Assembly: GCA_019638235.1 (NCBI GenBank)
Contig: JAHBUE010000001.1
Coordinates: 248,001 to 312,000, forward strand
Direction of reading: 5' to 3'
DNA length: 64,000 nucleotides
From: Cyclobacteriaceae bacterium
Lineage (GTDB): Bacteria > Bacteroidota > Bacteroidia > Cytophagales > Cyclobacteriaceae
Of the stretch, positions 45,685-55,580 are shown in pieces (position 1 is the first letter of the stretch; each line of letters opens with the position of its first letter). The notes under the pieces are model-generated. The model searched no databases. It saw nothing but the letters and a program-made list of their open reading frames with translations, and was not told the DNA's origin. The position numbers were made by a program, and so were the translations under genes.

Positions 45685-47962
45685 CCTGTTAGGCATACGC
45701 AACCCCTGGTTTAACCGGATTGTCAAAGCCATCTGGATACTGTTCTTCTGTGTTATTCTTGGCTTTCCGTTATACATCTATTCGGTAAGCATTGATTTGT
45801 TTGGTTTGTTTGGCGGTATGCCCAGTTTAAGGTCAATTGAAAATCCTGAAAACGATTTATCGTCCGAGCTTATCTCTGCCGATGGCGTTTCGCTGGGCCG
45901 GTACTTTCGGTACAACCGCGCACAGGTTTCGTTTCACGACCTTTCCGATGATTTGGTGAACACGTTGTTGCTTTCAGAAGACCACCGGTTCTACTCGCAT
46001 TCGGGTATGGATTTCGTTGCCTACCTGCGCGTTTTAAAAGGGTTGATCACACTATCACCTGCCGGAGGAGGAAGTACCATCACACAACAATTGGCTAAAA
46101 ACCTGTACACCCAAAACCCCGATATGGGGCTTGATGGTACTATCGGAAAACTTGGGCGTTATCCGCGAAGGCTCGTTCAAAAAACAAAAGAATGGATTAT
46201 TGCCTTTCACTTAGAAAAAAACTTTACGAAAGAAGAAATCATTGCCATGTACCTGAACACGGCCGAGTTTGGCAGCAACGCCTACGGTATCCAGGTCGCG
46301 GCAGAAACGTATTTCGGCAGAACACCAGACAGCCTGAACATCCAAGAGTCGGCCGTGCTGGTAGGTATGTTGCAGGCCATAACCCGTTTTAATCCCGTAT
46401 TTAATCCTGATAACTCGTTAGCAAAACGCAATGAAGTTTTGGCTAAGTTATACAGGCACGGCTATATAAAAACACGCGAGGCTTACGATTCCATTCGGGA
46501 GTTGCCCATTGTGTTGCAATACAGTGTGCAAAATCAAAACGAAGGGTTGGCCACATACTTCAGAAGTGTAATATCCCAGAACCTGATGGCCTGGTGTAAA
46601 GAACGTAACATAGACTTGTGGGAATCAGGGTTGAAAATTTACACGACCATCGACAGCCGCCTGCAAAAATATGCCGAAGAAGCCGTAGCCGAGCACATGA
46701 AGTTTCTGCAAACGGATTTTGATGCACACTGGCAAGGCAAAAACCCCTGGCTTGACGAAGACGGAAAAGAAATACGAAACTTTTTACAACTGCGCATAAA
46801 GCAAACGCAGGCCTACAAAAACCTGGTTGCAAAATATGGTCAGAATTCCGATTCCGTAAACATTATGCTGAACATGAAAAAGCCCATGCGCATTTTCACC
46901 TATACTGGCGAGCGCGATACATTGTTCAGCTCCATGGATTCATTAAATTATTACAAACGCTTTTTACATACAGGCCTTGTTGCTATTGATGCCAACACCG
47001 GGGCTATTAAAGCCTGGGTGGGTGGTGTTAACCATAAGTATTTCAAGTTTGACCATGTGCGTCAGGGAAAACGTCAGCCCGGTTCTACATTTAAGCCATT
47101 TGTTTATGGTGCAGCTCTTGAGTTAGGCTATAACCCATGTTTAGAAAAGCACGACATATCTCCGGTATTCAATGTTCCGGGAGGAACCTGGTATCCGCCA
47201 AACTCGGATGGCACGCGAGGTAGCGGAGAAAAAATGACGTTGCGTCAGGCTATGGCACGGTCTGTCAACTCTATTACTGCGCAGGTAATGAAAGAAATAA
47301 AAGAAAAAACCGTAGTGGAGTTTGCACACCGCGTAGGCATATCAAGTCCGTTAGATGCCGTTCCTTCCCTTTGTCTTGGCGTAAGCGATGTATCGCTTTA
47401 TGAGATGGTGGGCGCTTATGCAACCTTTGTGAATAAAGGAATTTATACGGAACCGTATTATATAACCCGCATTGAAGACCGGAACGGAAACGTAATTGAA
47501 AGCACCGTGCCAAAAACCCGCGAAGCCATAAGTGAGCAAACCGCCTTTAAAATGATTTACATGCTGCAAGGCGGTGTGGAGGAAGAAGGGGGTACATCTC
47601 GTGCATTAAACAGGGAATTAAAAACCGACAATGAAGTAGGCGGTAAAACAGGAACAACCAACAATGCCTCAGATGGCTGGTACATGGGCGTAACCCCAAA
47701 TCTTGTTTCCGGAGTGTGGGTTGGTGGCGATGAACGTAGCATACACTACAAGTCGTGGAGCATGGGGCAAGGTTCCCGCACAGCCAGGCCTATCTGGGAA
47801 AAGTTTATGCTCAAGGTGTATGCCGATGAAGCCGTTGAGTATAAAAAAGGGTTTTTCCAACGGCCAAGAACCGGCCTCGATATAACCCTTGATTGCGCAC
47901 GATACCCCGGAGCGGACTCCATACCGGCAGTGGATAATACCCCCTGGAATGATTTCAATTAA
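45635..47962 (+). CDS. mrcA: bifunctional penicillin-binding protein 1A (glycosyltransferase/transpeptidase)
   Basis: This 775-residue class A PBP has one membrane helix (about 31-51). The glycosyltransferase domain has catalytic E115 in LLSEDHRFYSH and the GGSTITQQLAKNLY motif (146-158). The transpeptidase domain has its active serine S484 in SxxK (STFK), SxN at 543-545 (SVN), and KTG at 671-673. It polymerises and cross-links peptidoglycan. Its ATG lies 50 bases inside the end of the sprE-like gene in another frame, so translation is probably coupled. uvrC follows after six bases. Confidence 0.96.
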   Translation: MSTSNSLKKTISRKIRSLLGIRNPWFNRIVKAIWILFFCVILGFPLYIYSVSIDLFGLFGGMPSLRSIENPENDLSSELISADGVSLGRYFRYNRAQVSFHDLSDDLVNTLLLSEDHRFYSHSGMDFVAYLRVLKGLITLSPAGGGSTITQQLAKNLYTQNPDMGLDGTIGKLGRYPRRLVQKTKEWIIAFHLEKNFTKEEIIAMYLNTAEFGSNAYGIQVAAETYFGRTPDSLNIQESAVLVGMLQAITRFNPVFNPDNSLAKRNEVLAKLYRHGYIKTREAYDSIRELPIVLQYSVQNQNEGLATYFRSVISQNLMAWCKERNIDLWESGLKIYTTIDSRLQKYAEEAVAEHMKFLQTDFDAHWQGKNPWLDEDGKEIRNFLQLRIKQTQAYKNLVAKYGQNSDSVNIMLNMKKPMRIFTYTGERDTLFSSMDSLNYYKRFLHTGLVAIDANTGAIKAWVGGVNHKYFKFDHVRQGKRQPGSTFKPFVYGAALELGYNPCLEKHDISPVFNVPGGTWYPPNSDGTRGSGEKMTLRQAMARSVNSITAQVMKEIKEKTVVEFAHRVGISSPLDAVPSLCLGVSDVSLYEMVGAYATFVNKGIYTEPYYITRIEDRNGNVIESTVPKTREAISEQTAFKMIYMLQGGVEEEGGTSRALNRELKTDNEVGGKTGTTNNASDGWYMGVTPNLVSGVWVGGDERSIHYKSWSMGQGSRTARPIWEKFMLKVYADEAVEYKKGFFQRPRTGLDITLDCARYPGADSIPAVDNTPWNDFN

Positions 47963-47968
47963 CCGGCA

Positions 47969-49753
47969 ATGGTGTTTCATGAGCTGAAAGAATACGCTCT
48001 GCTGCTGCCCGATACACCCGGTGTGTACCGGTTTTATAACGACCAGCACGAGCTTATCTATGTCGGGAAGGCGAAGAACATAAAAAAGCGTGTGAGTAGC
48101 TATTTCAGCAAAAGCAGTGGGCTTAGCCGCAAAACATTAAAACTTGTTTCTGAAATTCACACTATTGAATACACCGTTGCCAACAACGAGTTCGATGCCT
48201 TGCTGCTCGAAAATAATTTCATCAAACAAAACCAACCGAAGTATAACATCCTCCTCAAAGACGACAAAACATTTCCATACATCTGCATTTTAAACGAACC
48301 CTTTCCCCGCATTATCACTACTCGTAAATACCTGCCTCAACAAGGAGAGTTTTTTGGGCCGTATGTAAGTGGAATGGCCATGAAAAGTGTGCTGGAACTT
48401 GTGCGTAAATTATATACCATACGCACCTGCACTCTATCCTTAACGCCTGCCAACATCGAACAGAAAAAATTCAAGGTATGCCTTGAGTTTCATATCGGTA
48501 ATTGCAAAGGCCCATGCGAAGGATTGCAGGCCGGGCAAGATTACCTTGCCGATATTGAACAGGCGCGCCACATACTAAAAGGAAACCTGAGCACGGTTGA
48601 GCATTACTTTAAACAGCAGATGCAAGTCGCTGCTGAAAATCTTTCGTTTGAACATGCACAGGCTTATAAAGAAAAACTTGCCTTGCTCGACCGGTACCAA
48701 AGTAAATCTTTGGTTGTTAATCGCAACCTTACGGACGTTGACGTCATTACCATAGCCAGCATAACCGGCTACGCCTATATTAACTACATGCAGGTAAAGG
48801 AAGGTTCTGTCATTTTTTCTAAAACATTAGAGGTAAAGAAAAAGTTAGACGAGCCTGACGAAGAATTGCTCTCTTATGCTTTGGTGTCGCTAAAAGAACA
48901 AACCCACTCCACTCACCGCGAGGTGTTCAGCAACATTCCTGTTATGCTCATGCCGGAGGGCGTGAACAACATCATCCCTAAAATAGGCGATAAGAAAAAA
49001 TTAGTTTCTCTCTCGCTGAAAAATGCGTGGGAAATGAAAAAAGAGCGCGAGTTGGTGAGAGGAGAAAAACTCTCGCGCCAGGCAGAGGTTATTCAAATTT
49101 TACAGAAAGATTTACACCTGCCACAACCGCCCGTTATTATTGAGTGTTTCGATAATTCAAATTTCCAGGGCAGCAACCCGGTTGCCTCTATGGTGCGGTT
49201 TGTAAACGGTAAGGCCGACAAAAAAAATTACCGGCACTTTAATATTAAAACCGTAACCGGCCCAAACGACTTCGAGTCGATGAAGGAAATTGTTGGCAGG
49301 CGGTATAAAAAAATTCTTGCTGAAGGAAGTGACCTTCCCAGCCTCATCCTCGTAGATGGCGGTAAAGGTCAATTAAGCAGTGCGTGCGAGGCACTGAAAG
49401 AACTTGACCTGTATGGCAAAGTGCCCATAGCAGGTATTGCCAAAAGGCTGGAAGAAATTTATTACCCCGAAGACCCGGTTCCGTTACACATCAATAAAAA
49501 ATCACCGGGGTTGCTGTTGTTGCAACAAATTCGGGATGAGGCACACCGGTTTGCCATTACCTTTCATCGCAAAAAAAGAAGCAACGATACATTAAAAACC
49601 GAACTGGATGCTCTTGAAGGCATTGGCGAAAAAACCATTACCAAACTATTGAGGCGCTTTAAATCCATAAAGAAAATAAAAGAAGCGAGTGTTGAAGAAC
49701 TTGAAGAAGTAGTGGGCAAAGCAAAGGCGGAGCTTATTAAGAGCAAATTGTAA
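47969..49753 (+). CDS. uvrC: excinuclease ABC subunit C
   Basis: This 594-residue nuclease makes the incisions of nucleotide excision repair. The N-terminal GIY-YIG domain (GVYRFYNDQHELIYVGKAKN) makes the 3' cut; a UvrB-binding coiled coil lies near residues 205-240; the RNase H-like domain (IECFDNSNFQGSNPVASMV, LILVDGGKGQL) makes the 5' cut; a helix-hairpin-helix pair ends the protein (LEGIGEKTITKLL). The length is standard. It ends at a strong bidirectional terminator. Confidence 0.96.
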   Translation: MVFHELKEYALLLPDTPGVYRFYNDQHELIYVGKAKNIKKRVSSYFSKSSGLSRKTLKLVSEIHTIEYTVANNEFDALLLENNFIKQNQPKYNILLKDDKTFPYICILNEPFPRIITTRKYLPQQGEFFGPYVSGMAMKSVLELVRKLYTIRTCTLSLTPANIEQKKFKVCLEFHIGNCKGPCEGLQAGQDYLADIEQARHILKGNLSTVEHYFKQQMQVAAENLSFEHAQAYKEKLALLDRYQSKSLVVNRNLTDVDVITIASITGYAYINYMQVKEGSVIFSKTLEVKKKLDEPDEELLSYALVSLKEQTHSTHREVFSNIPVMLMPEGVNNIIPKIGDKKKLVSLSLKNAWEMKKERELVRGEKLSRQAEVIQILQKDLHLPQPPVIIECFDNSNFQGSNPVASMVRFVNGKADKKNYRHFNIKTVTGPNDFESMKEIVGRRYKKILAEGSDLPSLILVDGGKGQLSSACEALKELDLYGKVPIAGIAKRLEEIYYPEDPVPLHINKKSPGLLLLQQIRDEAHRFAITFHRKKRSNDTLKTELDALEGIGEKTITKLLRRFKSIKKIKEASVEELEEVVGKAKAELIKSKL

Positions 49754-49788
49754 TGTAAATAAGATGGAGTGAGAACCAACTCATAAAC

Positions 49789-49817
49789 AAAAAACCCCGG
49801 CAGTACCGGGGCTTTTT
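49789..49817. terminator. bidirectional terminator between uvrC and gldN
   Basis: A six-base GC stem (CCCCGG 49795-49800 with CCGGGG 49806-49811, loop CAGTA) has six A residues on one side and, after one C, five T residues on the other. It can serve both convergent units. Confidence 0.8.
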
Positions 49818-49840
49818 GTTTGATGAAATTTTTAGCAAGG

Positions 49841-50755
49841 TTAGAACTCCCACAAGTTATGTTCTTTTTCCATGAGCATCATTTCAGCCCACTCGCGTGC
49901 CCAAACACTTTCATAATATGGACGGTTGTTATTTCTGTAAACATCTTCGATAGTATCGTTATCAGGGTTTTCAATCTTGTAAATCGTACCCTTAAACAGT
50001 CTCAGTAAAAAAGCATCTGCAAAATTCTTATTTTCAGCAGTATTCTGGCGATTAAACCAATATGCCTTTTCAGGATTATTCCTGAACACCTTCTCAATGT
50101 CTTTGTATTTGAACCAGCCAAGCGGCCTGTAAGTACCTGTATTCATATCAAATGCCTGCATTTCAATCGCCTGAATGTCATAATACAAGCGTGAACGTCT
50201 TCTGTCAAAGATCACATCTTCCACAAGGTTCAACCGGTCAATATCACGAGGCAAAAACGATAAGCCTTGTCCTTGTGTAGTTACCTCCCATTCCATATTA
50301 GGAGATTGACTGGGGTTAGTTCCGGTATTACTATCCACCTGCAATTCATAGTTCTTACCATTGAACGAAACAACATCCAGGTTAAAGTAAGTTACTGCCG
50401 GATCCCAGGCTGGAAAAGCCTGACCTTGTTGTGAAACCAGATTTTCAAGAAACTCATCTTTCGTGTATTTGTTGCTTTCATTCAATGAATCACTTTTATA
50501 AACCGCAGAAATTTCACCGGATTTTACAGCATCCATCAAAAGCATAGTAATCTCTCCGCCTCTGGCAAAAAAACCCTTGTTCTGCTTTTCTTTCAATTCA
50601 AGCACCCTCCATACCCTTAGCTTGTATAGTTGCTCATACCGTGGAATAGGGTTTAACGAATTTGGATTATACTGGATCTCTTCCGGTTGCGCAACCAGCA
50701 CAAAAGGCGAGGTCATAGCCAATGCAAAAAGTAAGTACTTCAACTTGTTGGTCAT
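49841..50755 (-). CDS. gldN: T9SS component GldN
   Basis: This 304-residue exported protein has a signal peptide (ending LVAQ). The conserved C-terminal region (LFKGTIYKIENPDNDTIEDVY, then SVWAREWAEMMLMEKEHNLWEF) is the GldN/PorN hallmark. GldN forms the outer-membrane-associated ring of the T9SS together with GldK. Last gene of the gldKLMN set, nine bases after gldM. Confidence 0.95.
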   Translation of the reverse strand: MTNKLKYLLFALAMTSPFVLVAQPEEIQYNPNSLNPIPRYEQLYKLRVWRVLELKEKQNKGFFARGGEITMLLMDAVKSGEISAVYKSDSLNESNKYTKDEFLENLVSQQGQAFPAWDPAVTYFNLDVVSFNGKNYELQVDSNTGTNPSQSPNMEWEVTTQGQGLSFLPRDIDRLNLVEDVIFDRRRSRLYYDIQAIEMQAFDMNTGTYRPLGWFKYKDIEKVFRNNPEKAYWFNRQNTAENKNFADAFLLRLFKGTIYKIENPDNDTIEDVYRNNNRPYYESVWAREWAEMMLMEKEHNLWEF

Positions 50756-50764
50756 AATTCTTTC

Positions 50765-52354
50765 TTATTGAATAGGAATGGTTACAACATCCTGTGGTGA
50801 TACAGTAACTTGTTCCTGTGTGTTTTTAAAGGTCATCCGAATAACTTGCTTCGGCTCAATAATAATACGATCACCGGGCCTCATCAGTGAACGCCATGCA
50901 CTCAAATCAATATTTTCGGAGGTCTGTGTTAATGATTGAACCTGCGCTGTTCCTCTCGCTAATATTACCGTCATGTTTCTTATGCGGAAGTTAGCATCTT
51001 TAGGAACCTCTGCTTTAAAGTTTTCATCGGCTTCGGCATTAACCCGCATACCTGCCAACTGACCAGCTTTAAAGCCATTCTTCAAATCGATTGGCCTTCC
51101 GTTATTATCTTTGGCAATAATACGCGGGCGGGGCACAGGCTTAACATCAAAATCTTCCGTTCCAATGAACGTACCTGCGTTATTAACTGAAACCTTAACC
51201 CTCCGTTGGTTAGGTATGATAATCACATTACCTGTCTTCGGCCCCTTTTGCAGTTCAGCACCTTGCGCTGAAAAACTGGGGTTATAGCTTGTACCAAGGG
51301 TAGGGACATCAATGTTCACATCATTACCGCAACCCATATACAAACGGGGTGCCGTACCTGTTGTAACCCTTATAGTAGGCTTGGCAACCGTATAACTAAT
51401 AGTCTGCTCGTAAACTTCATCGTTCAGCTTTATTTCAGCTTTAAACGTTTGCTTCGACATTCCCTGAGGATCGTAGTTACCACCGGCAGCAGTAAACTTT
51501 ACTTTACCCATTTTAATGCCCGTTGAAGCATCTAATTCAACGGGTATGGCTTTTCCATTAAAAGTCATTTCGGGATTTAGTGCAGAAGAAGAAGCCGAGA
51601 TAAACATATCTGCTTCATATGTGGCTCCGGCAGCTACAACAGAAGACACCGGCCGCACCATAGGAATAATATTCTCGAATGCGACCCGTGCAGCGCCTGC
51701 CTTTTCAGCGAGTTTGCGTAGTGCCTGCGATTCGTACTCCAGAACTTCTGTCTGTATTTGCGACACTGAAGCAAGCGCAGCGATTACCGGGGTGTTTTCA
51801 AACGTAAACGTAAGGAAGTCCTTACGAGCATGGTCAGGGTCATTTGCAAACACGGGCATATCCTTAGGCGCTTTGGCTAACGTTCCAAAATTTTCACCTG
51901 TTAACGCATTCAATTGTTTAACATAGTCGTTTAGCAGGTTTTCAAACTCCTTGCCCAATTTGTTCTTTTTGTCAATCATCATGGTGGCAACCTGCGAGCC
52001 GTGGTTGTTGATCAGCACTTCATCAACCTTATCGCTTCCGGAAACCTTCATCATCTCCGCCTTTAATTCATCAATCCACTTTGTTGTGGTAGCCGTCAGG
52101 TCGCGAACTTGCTGGGCTTTCTGAACAGCATCTTTAATCTCAGGCTTTTCGCTTTTACCACCTTCTTTCAGAATGGACGCCAGTTGACTGGCATTATTCT
52201 TCTCGGTATCCTCAATCAGTTGGCCAAGTGTTTCGTTAATAATGGCAAACTTTTCGAGCACAGCACTACTAACCTGAAGGGCCAGAAGTGCGGTAAGTAC
52301 CAGGTACATCATACCAATCATCTTCTGCCGGGGGGTTTCTTTTTTACCTGCCAT
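50765..52354 (-). CDS. gldM: T9SS motor protein GldM
   Basis: This 529-residue motor subunit has one N-terminal membrane helix (MIGMMYLVLTALLALQVSSAV) with R9 and Y17 in place, residues reported as conserved and functional in Flavobacterium GldM. Four periplasmic domains follow up to IPIQ. With GldL it forms the proton-driven motor of the T9SS. It is placed between gldL and gldN with short gaps. Confidence 0.95.
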   Translation of the reverse strand: MAGKKETPRQKMIGMMYLVLTALLALQVSSAVLEKFAIINETLGQLIEDTEKNNASQLASILKEGGKSEKPEIKDAVQKAQQVRDLTATTTKWIDELKAEMMKVSGSDKVDEVLINNHGSQVATMMIDKKNKLGKEFENLLNDYVKQLNALTGENFGTLAKAPKDMPVFANDPDHARKDFLTFTFENTPVIAALASVSQIQTEVLEYESQALRKLAEKAGAARVAFENIIPMVRPVSSVVAAGATYEADMFISASSSALNPEMTFNGKAIPVELDASTGIKMGKVKFTAAGGNYDPQGMSKQTFKAEIKLNDEVYEQTISYTVAKPTIRVTTGTAPRLYMGCGNDVNIDVPTLGTSYNPSFSAQGAELQKGPKTGNVIIIPNQRRVKVSVNNAGTFIGTEDFDVKPVPRPRIIAKDNNGRPIDLKNGFKAGQLAGMRVNAEADENFKAEVPKDANFRIRNMTVILARGTAQVQSLTQTSENIDLSAWRSLMRPGDRIIIEPKQVIRMTFKNTQEQVTVSPQDVVTIPIQ

Positions 52355-52409
52355 TTTTCTTTGGTTTTATGCTTCTAAAAATTTCTTAAACCTATTCTAC
52401 AAACGTTAC

Positions 52410-53231
52410 TTAGTTACCGCCACCTTTCATAGCAGTGAGCATACTGCCATAAACTTTGTTCAATGCAGTAAGATTGTCTGAAAGCTTTCCGAGTTCGGTA
52501 GTAAATTTTGTGGTGTTTTCACCAACTTTAGAAAGACCCGACATAGCACCGGTAAGGCTTTCATAGAATTTGTTCATGTTCTTAACATGGCTGTCTGCGT
52601 CTTTCAATTCCATTTCATATACAGAATTAAGGGCAGCCAGGTTTTTGGTAACTTTTTGCACTTGCGAGTGGTATTCCCCTGCATCTTTTGAAGCATTGGC
52701 CATAGAGCCAACCGCATCAATAGCAGTTTTGTAAGACGTGTTCATATCGGCCAATGCCTTTGAAGCTGTTTTTACATTGGTAGCATACTCATTTGTTGCC
52801 ACAGCCGCATTGCTAAGGTTATTCATCTGCTTGGCAGAATCGGACAGGTTAGTTAACCCTTTGCCGAGGTTATCGAGCAGGTTTTGGTCAACCTTGGCTG
52901 TTTTCAGCATCTCATCAATTTTTAAAAGAGGAGAATCTGTTGCGCCACCGGCCTTGCGTACGGTAGGGGTAGCAACTGCCCCTTCATAGTCTTCCGCCAA
53001 TTCGGGGTAAACTTTTGTCCAGTCTGTTTCTTTTGCGGGTGGTTCAAATGCACTTAAAAAGAAAATGGCCGCTTCTGTAAGCAGACCAACCATAAGCATC
53101 TGGTCAGCACCGGTTAAGTGAAGGATTTTAAAAAGTGCACCAACAATTACAACCGCTGCACCAATACCATAGACCTTGGGCATTATGGTTTTAAAGAGTA
53201 GTTCAGCAAATCCGCCTTTTTTCTTGCTCAT
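52410..53231 (-). CDS. gldL: T9SS motor protein GldL
   Basis: This 273-residue subunit has two membrane helices near the N-terminus (KVYGIGAAVVIVGALFKIL and MVGLLTEAAIFFLSAF). The membrane glutamate E53 in LLTEAAIF corresponds to the key proton-path residue of GldL; K35 and H38 lie in the first helix. A long coiled-coil cytoplasmic tail follows. Partner of GldM in the T9SS motor. Confidence 0.95.
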   Translation of the reverse strand: MSKKKGGFAELLFKTIMPKVYGIGAAVVIVGALFKILHLTGADQMLMVGLLTEAAIFFLSAFEPPAKETDWTKVYPELAEDYEGAVATPTVRKAGGATDSPLLKIDEMLKTAKVDQNLLDNLGKGLTNLSDSAKQMNNLSNAAVATNEYATNVKTASKALADMNTSYKTAIDAVGSMANASKDAGEYHSQVQKVTKNLAALNSVYEMELKDADSHVKNMNKFYESLTGAMSGLSKVGENTTKFTTELGKLSDNLTALNKVYGSMLTAMKGGGN

Positions 53232-53296
53232 TGTAGTATGGGTTTAAGTTTGATGAGTTCTGTTTTTATTGAAAGTTAAGATAGAGTTTTCAAATA

Positions 53297-54385
53297 TTAA
53301 AATTCTCGCCCGGATGAACGCCCCAAATGGGTTAAAGCACAACGAAATCCAATGTATGCTCTCGTTGAATCCTTAAATTCATAAGTACGGGTACCTGTTT
53401 CCAGGTAGTAGGCCACATCTTTCCAGGAGCCACCACGGACAACCTTTTTAGGGGCGATACGTGCATTATAGCGTGAGTCTTCCGGGTTGGTGCGCGGGTC
53501 GATGTACTGAGGGTTCAAATCCCACACGGTAGGAACCGATGCAGGGTTAAAATCGTCAAGACACCACTCTGACACGTTACCGGCCATATCATATAATCCG
53601 TAATCGTTAGGGAAATATGACATAACGGGCGAGGAGTAGGCAAAGCCATCATCGTAGAAGTTACCACGGCCAGGCTTGAAGTTGGCCAGCATACAACCTT
53701 TTGAGTTACGGATGTATGGGTTACCCCAGGGGTACTTTGCCAGGTCGCGGCCACCACGGGCTGCATATTCCCACTCTGCTTCTGAAGGTAGGCGGAAGTT
53801 TGGCATAGGGAAATCGCCTATGCTTCTTCTGTAATCATTCAAATAAGCTGTGCGCCAATCGGAAAAGAATACGGCAGCATCCCAGCTAACACCCACTACC
53901 GGATAATCATCATATGCCGGATGCCAGAAGTAATAGTCCTGAATCGGATCGCCCATGTGGTGAGCGAAATCTCTTACCCAAGCTGTTGTGTCGGGATAAT
54001 AATTGTCGCGGAAAGTTTGGGCATCAACGGTTTCAAAACCTTCAAGACTGCCGTTGTCAACTAAGTGATAATTGGTAAACTGGCGGTACTCATTATTGGT
54101 GATCTCCGTGTCGTCCATGAAGAATGAGCCAATGGTAACCTGCTTGTTGTAGTTGATTTGAGTTGAAGCTGGGTCTTCATCTGCCTGACCCATGTGAAAT
54201 GTACCTGCCGGGATGGGCACCATACCATAGGGAATGGTCATTACCCAGCCTTGCCGGCCTGCTACTCCAATCAATTCACCTTGATCGCCCCCACGACCAC
54301 CACCGCCAATACCTAATAGTCCGCAGGCGCTGGCAGCGATACCCGCAACGAGCAATAAAAGTTTTGAATAAACCGACTTGTTCAT
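53297..54385 (-). CDS. gldK: T9SS lipoprotein GldK
   Basis: This 362-residue lipoprotein (signal ending ASAC) has the formylglycine-generating-enzyme-like fold of GldK/PorK: IPAGTFHMGQADED, then VVGVSWDAAVFFSDW, then FRLPSEAEWEYAARGG, and VRGGSWKD near the C-terminus. It acts as a structural ring component, not as an enzyme. First of gldKLMN, after a 119-base gap from porP/sprF that probably contains its promoter. Confidence 0.95.
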   Translation of the reverse strand: MNKSVYSKLLLLVAGIAASACGLLGIGGGGRGGDQGELIGVAGRQGWVMTIPYGMVPIPAGTFHMGQADEDPASTQINYNKQVTIGSFFMDDTEITNNEYRQFTNYHLVDNGSLEGFETVDAQTFRDNYYPDTTAWVRDFAHHMGDPIQDYYFWHPAYDDYPVVGVSWDAAVFFSDWRTAYLNDYRRSIGDFPMPNFRLPSEAEWEYAARGGRDLAKYPWGNPYIRNSKGCMLANFKPGRGNFYDDGFAYSSPVMSYFPNDYGLYDMAGNVSEWCLDDFNPASVPTVWDLNPQYIDPRTNPEDSRYNARIAPKKVVRGGSWKDVAYYLETGTRTYEFKDSTRAYIGFRCALTHLGRSSGREF

Positions 54386-54504
54386 ATATGCTTACAGTTT
54401 TGCCAATTGTATAAAGACCCGAAAATAACGTTTAATGCTATATTCTTTAAAAAAACGTTTGCCAAATTCTACAAAATCCGCCTAAAACCAAAATATTTTG
54501 CCGT

Positions 54505-55467
54505 CTAATGCCTGTATCTGGGGGTTCGGACGATTTTTTTGACGCCACCCGCAATTACCGGCAACTCGTACGACAGCATAACTTCGTGCGAAAAGTTCTC
54601 CTTTGCTGCCCTGTCCTTCACCACAAAATCTATTGAGTACCCTAACCGCAGCGACTTATCCTTTAAGAATGCATAGCCTAACAGGAGATTGGCCGCCTCG
54701 GATGATCTAAACGCCAAACCGCCCCACATCGTATTACGAAGGGTGGCAATCACGGCCAGATCTACTGAAGTTTCGTTAAAATCTGTTTTTACCAGTACAG
54801 TCGGGTTAATCTGGAGGTCGAAATTCGCTTCATAGAAGTACCCGGCTGTAATGTTCATGTGGTTTTCAAGGGCATTGCGGGCAGACCGTCCAAAGTCAAA
54901 CTCAGACTGGATCAGGTGGTTAAACCCGATACCCGCATAAAGTTTTTCGTTACGGAACATCAGCCCCACACCAAGGTCGGGCTTGATTTGTGATTCTTTT
55001 CCTACCTGATCCTGAAGCCACGGATCAGTAGGGTCTATTGCCCGGTACTTATCGAAATCTATCGTTTGGGAGTACATGCCCAGCTTTATACCAAAACTTA
55101 ATTTGTTGCTCTCTTTGATACCAAGGTGGTAGGCATACATGGCTTGTGCCTCTAAGTTATTCTGGGGGCCAAGCCGGTCGTTAAGAATGTATGCACCAAA
55201 CCCACTCTTTAGTTTATGTATAGGTGTTGAGAACGAAAGTATTTGGCTGGTGGGGGCCGTTCCATCGTTAAACGAAGACTGGTATCCTAACCACTGACTC
55301 CGGTGAATGACCGTAGCGCGTGTAACCCCGTCTTCACCGGCAGCCGCAGGTGTAACGTACAACGGGTTGAACATATACTGCGTAAACTGGGCGTCTTGCT
55401 GTGCAAAAACAGCAGCGCTACTCGCGAGCAGAAGGCAAAAAATTATATATAAACCTTTCCTGGCCAT
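54505..55467 (-). CDS. porP: PorP/SprF family T9SS outer-membrane protein
   Basis: This 320-residue beta-barrel protein has a signal peptide (ending VFAQ) followed by the family signature DAQFTQYMFNPLYVTPAAAG. The barrel strands are of the PorP/SprF kind (for example LSFGIKLGMYSQTI and SVDLAVIATLRNTMWGGLAFR). Such proteins help to secrete or anchor specific T9SS cargo and often form part of the translocon. It is directly upstream of gldK in the same direction. Confidence 0.9.
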   Translation of the reverse strand: MARKGLYIIFCLLLASSAAVFAQQDAQFTQYMFNPLYVTPAAAGEDGVTRATVIHRSQWLGYQSSFNDGTAPTSQILSFSTPIHKLKSGFGAYILNDRLGPQNNLEAQAMYAYHLGIKESNKLSFGIKLGMYSQTIDFDKYRAIDPTDPWLQDQVGKESQIKPDLGVGLMFRNEKLYAGIGFNHLIQSEFDFGRSARNALENHMNITAGYFYEANFDLQINPTVLVKTDFNETSVDLAVIATLRNTMWGGLAFRSSEAANLLLGYAFLKDKSLRLGYSIDFVVKDRAAKENFSHEVMLSYELPVIAGGVKKIVRTPRYRH

Positions 55468-55580
55468 TAAAGAATAAACATGCGAGTTTAAAGTAAATGC
55501 TTTTTTACGATACTGTCAACGTGCATGTAATTAAAGTGTAATAAAAATCACTTAAATGTAAATTCCAATGAATGAATTAG

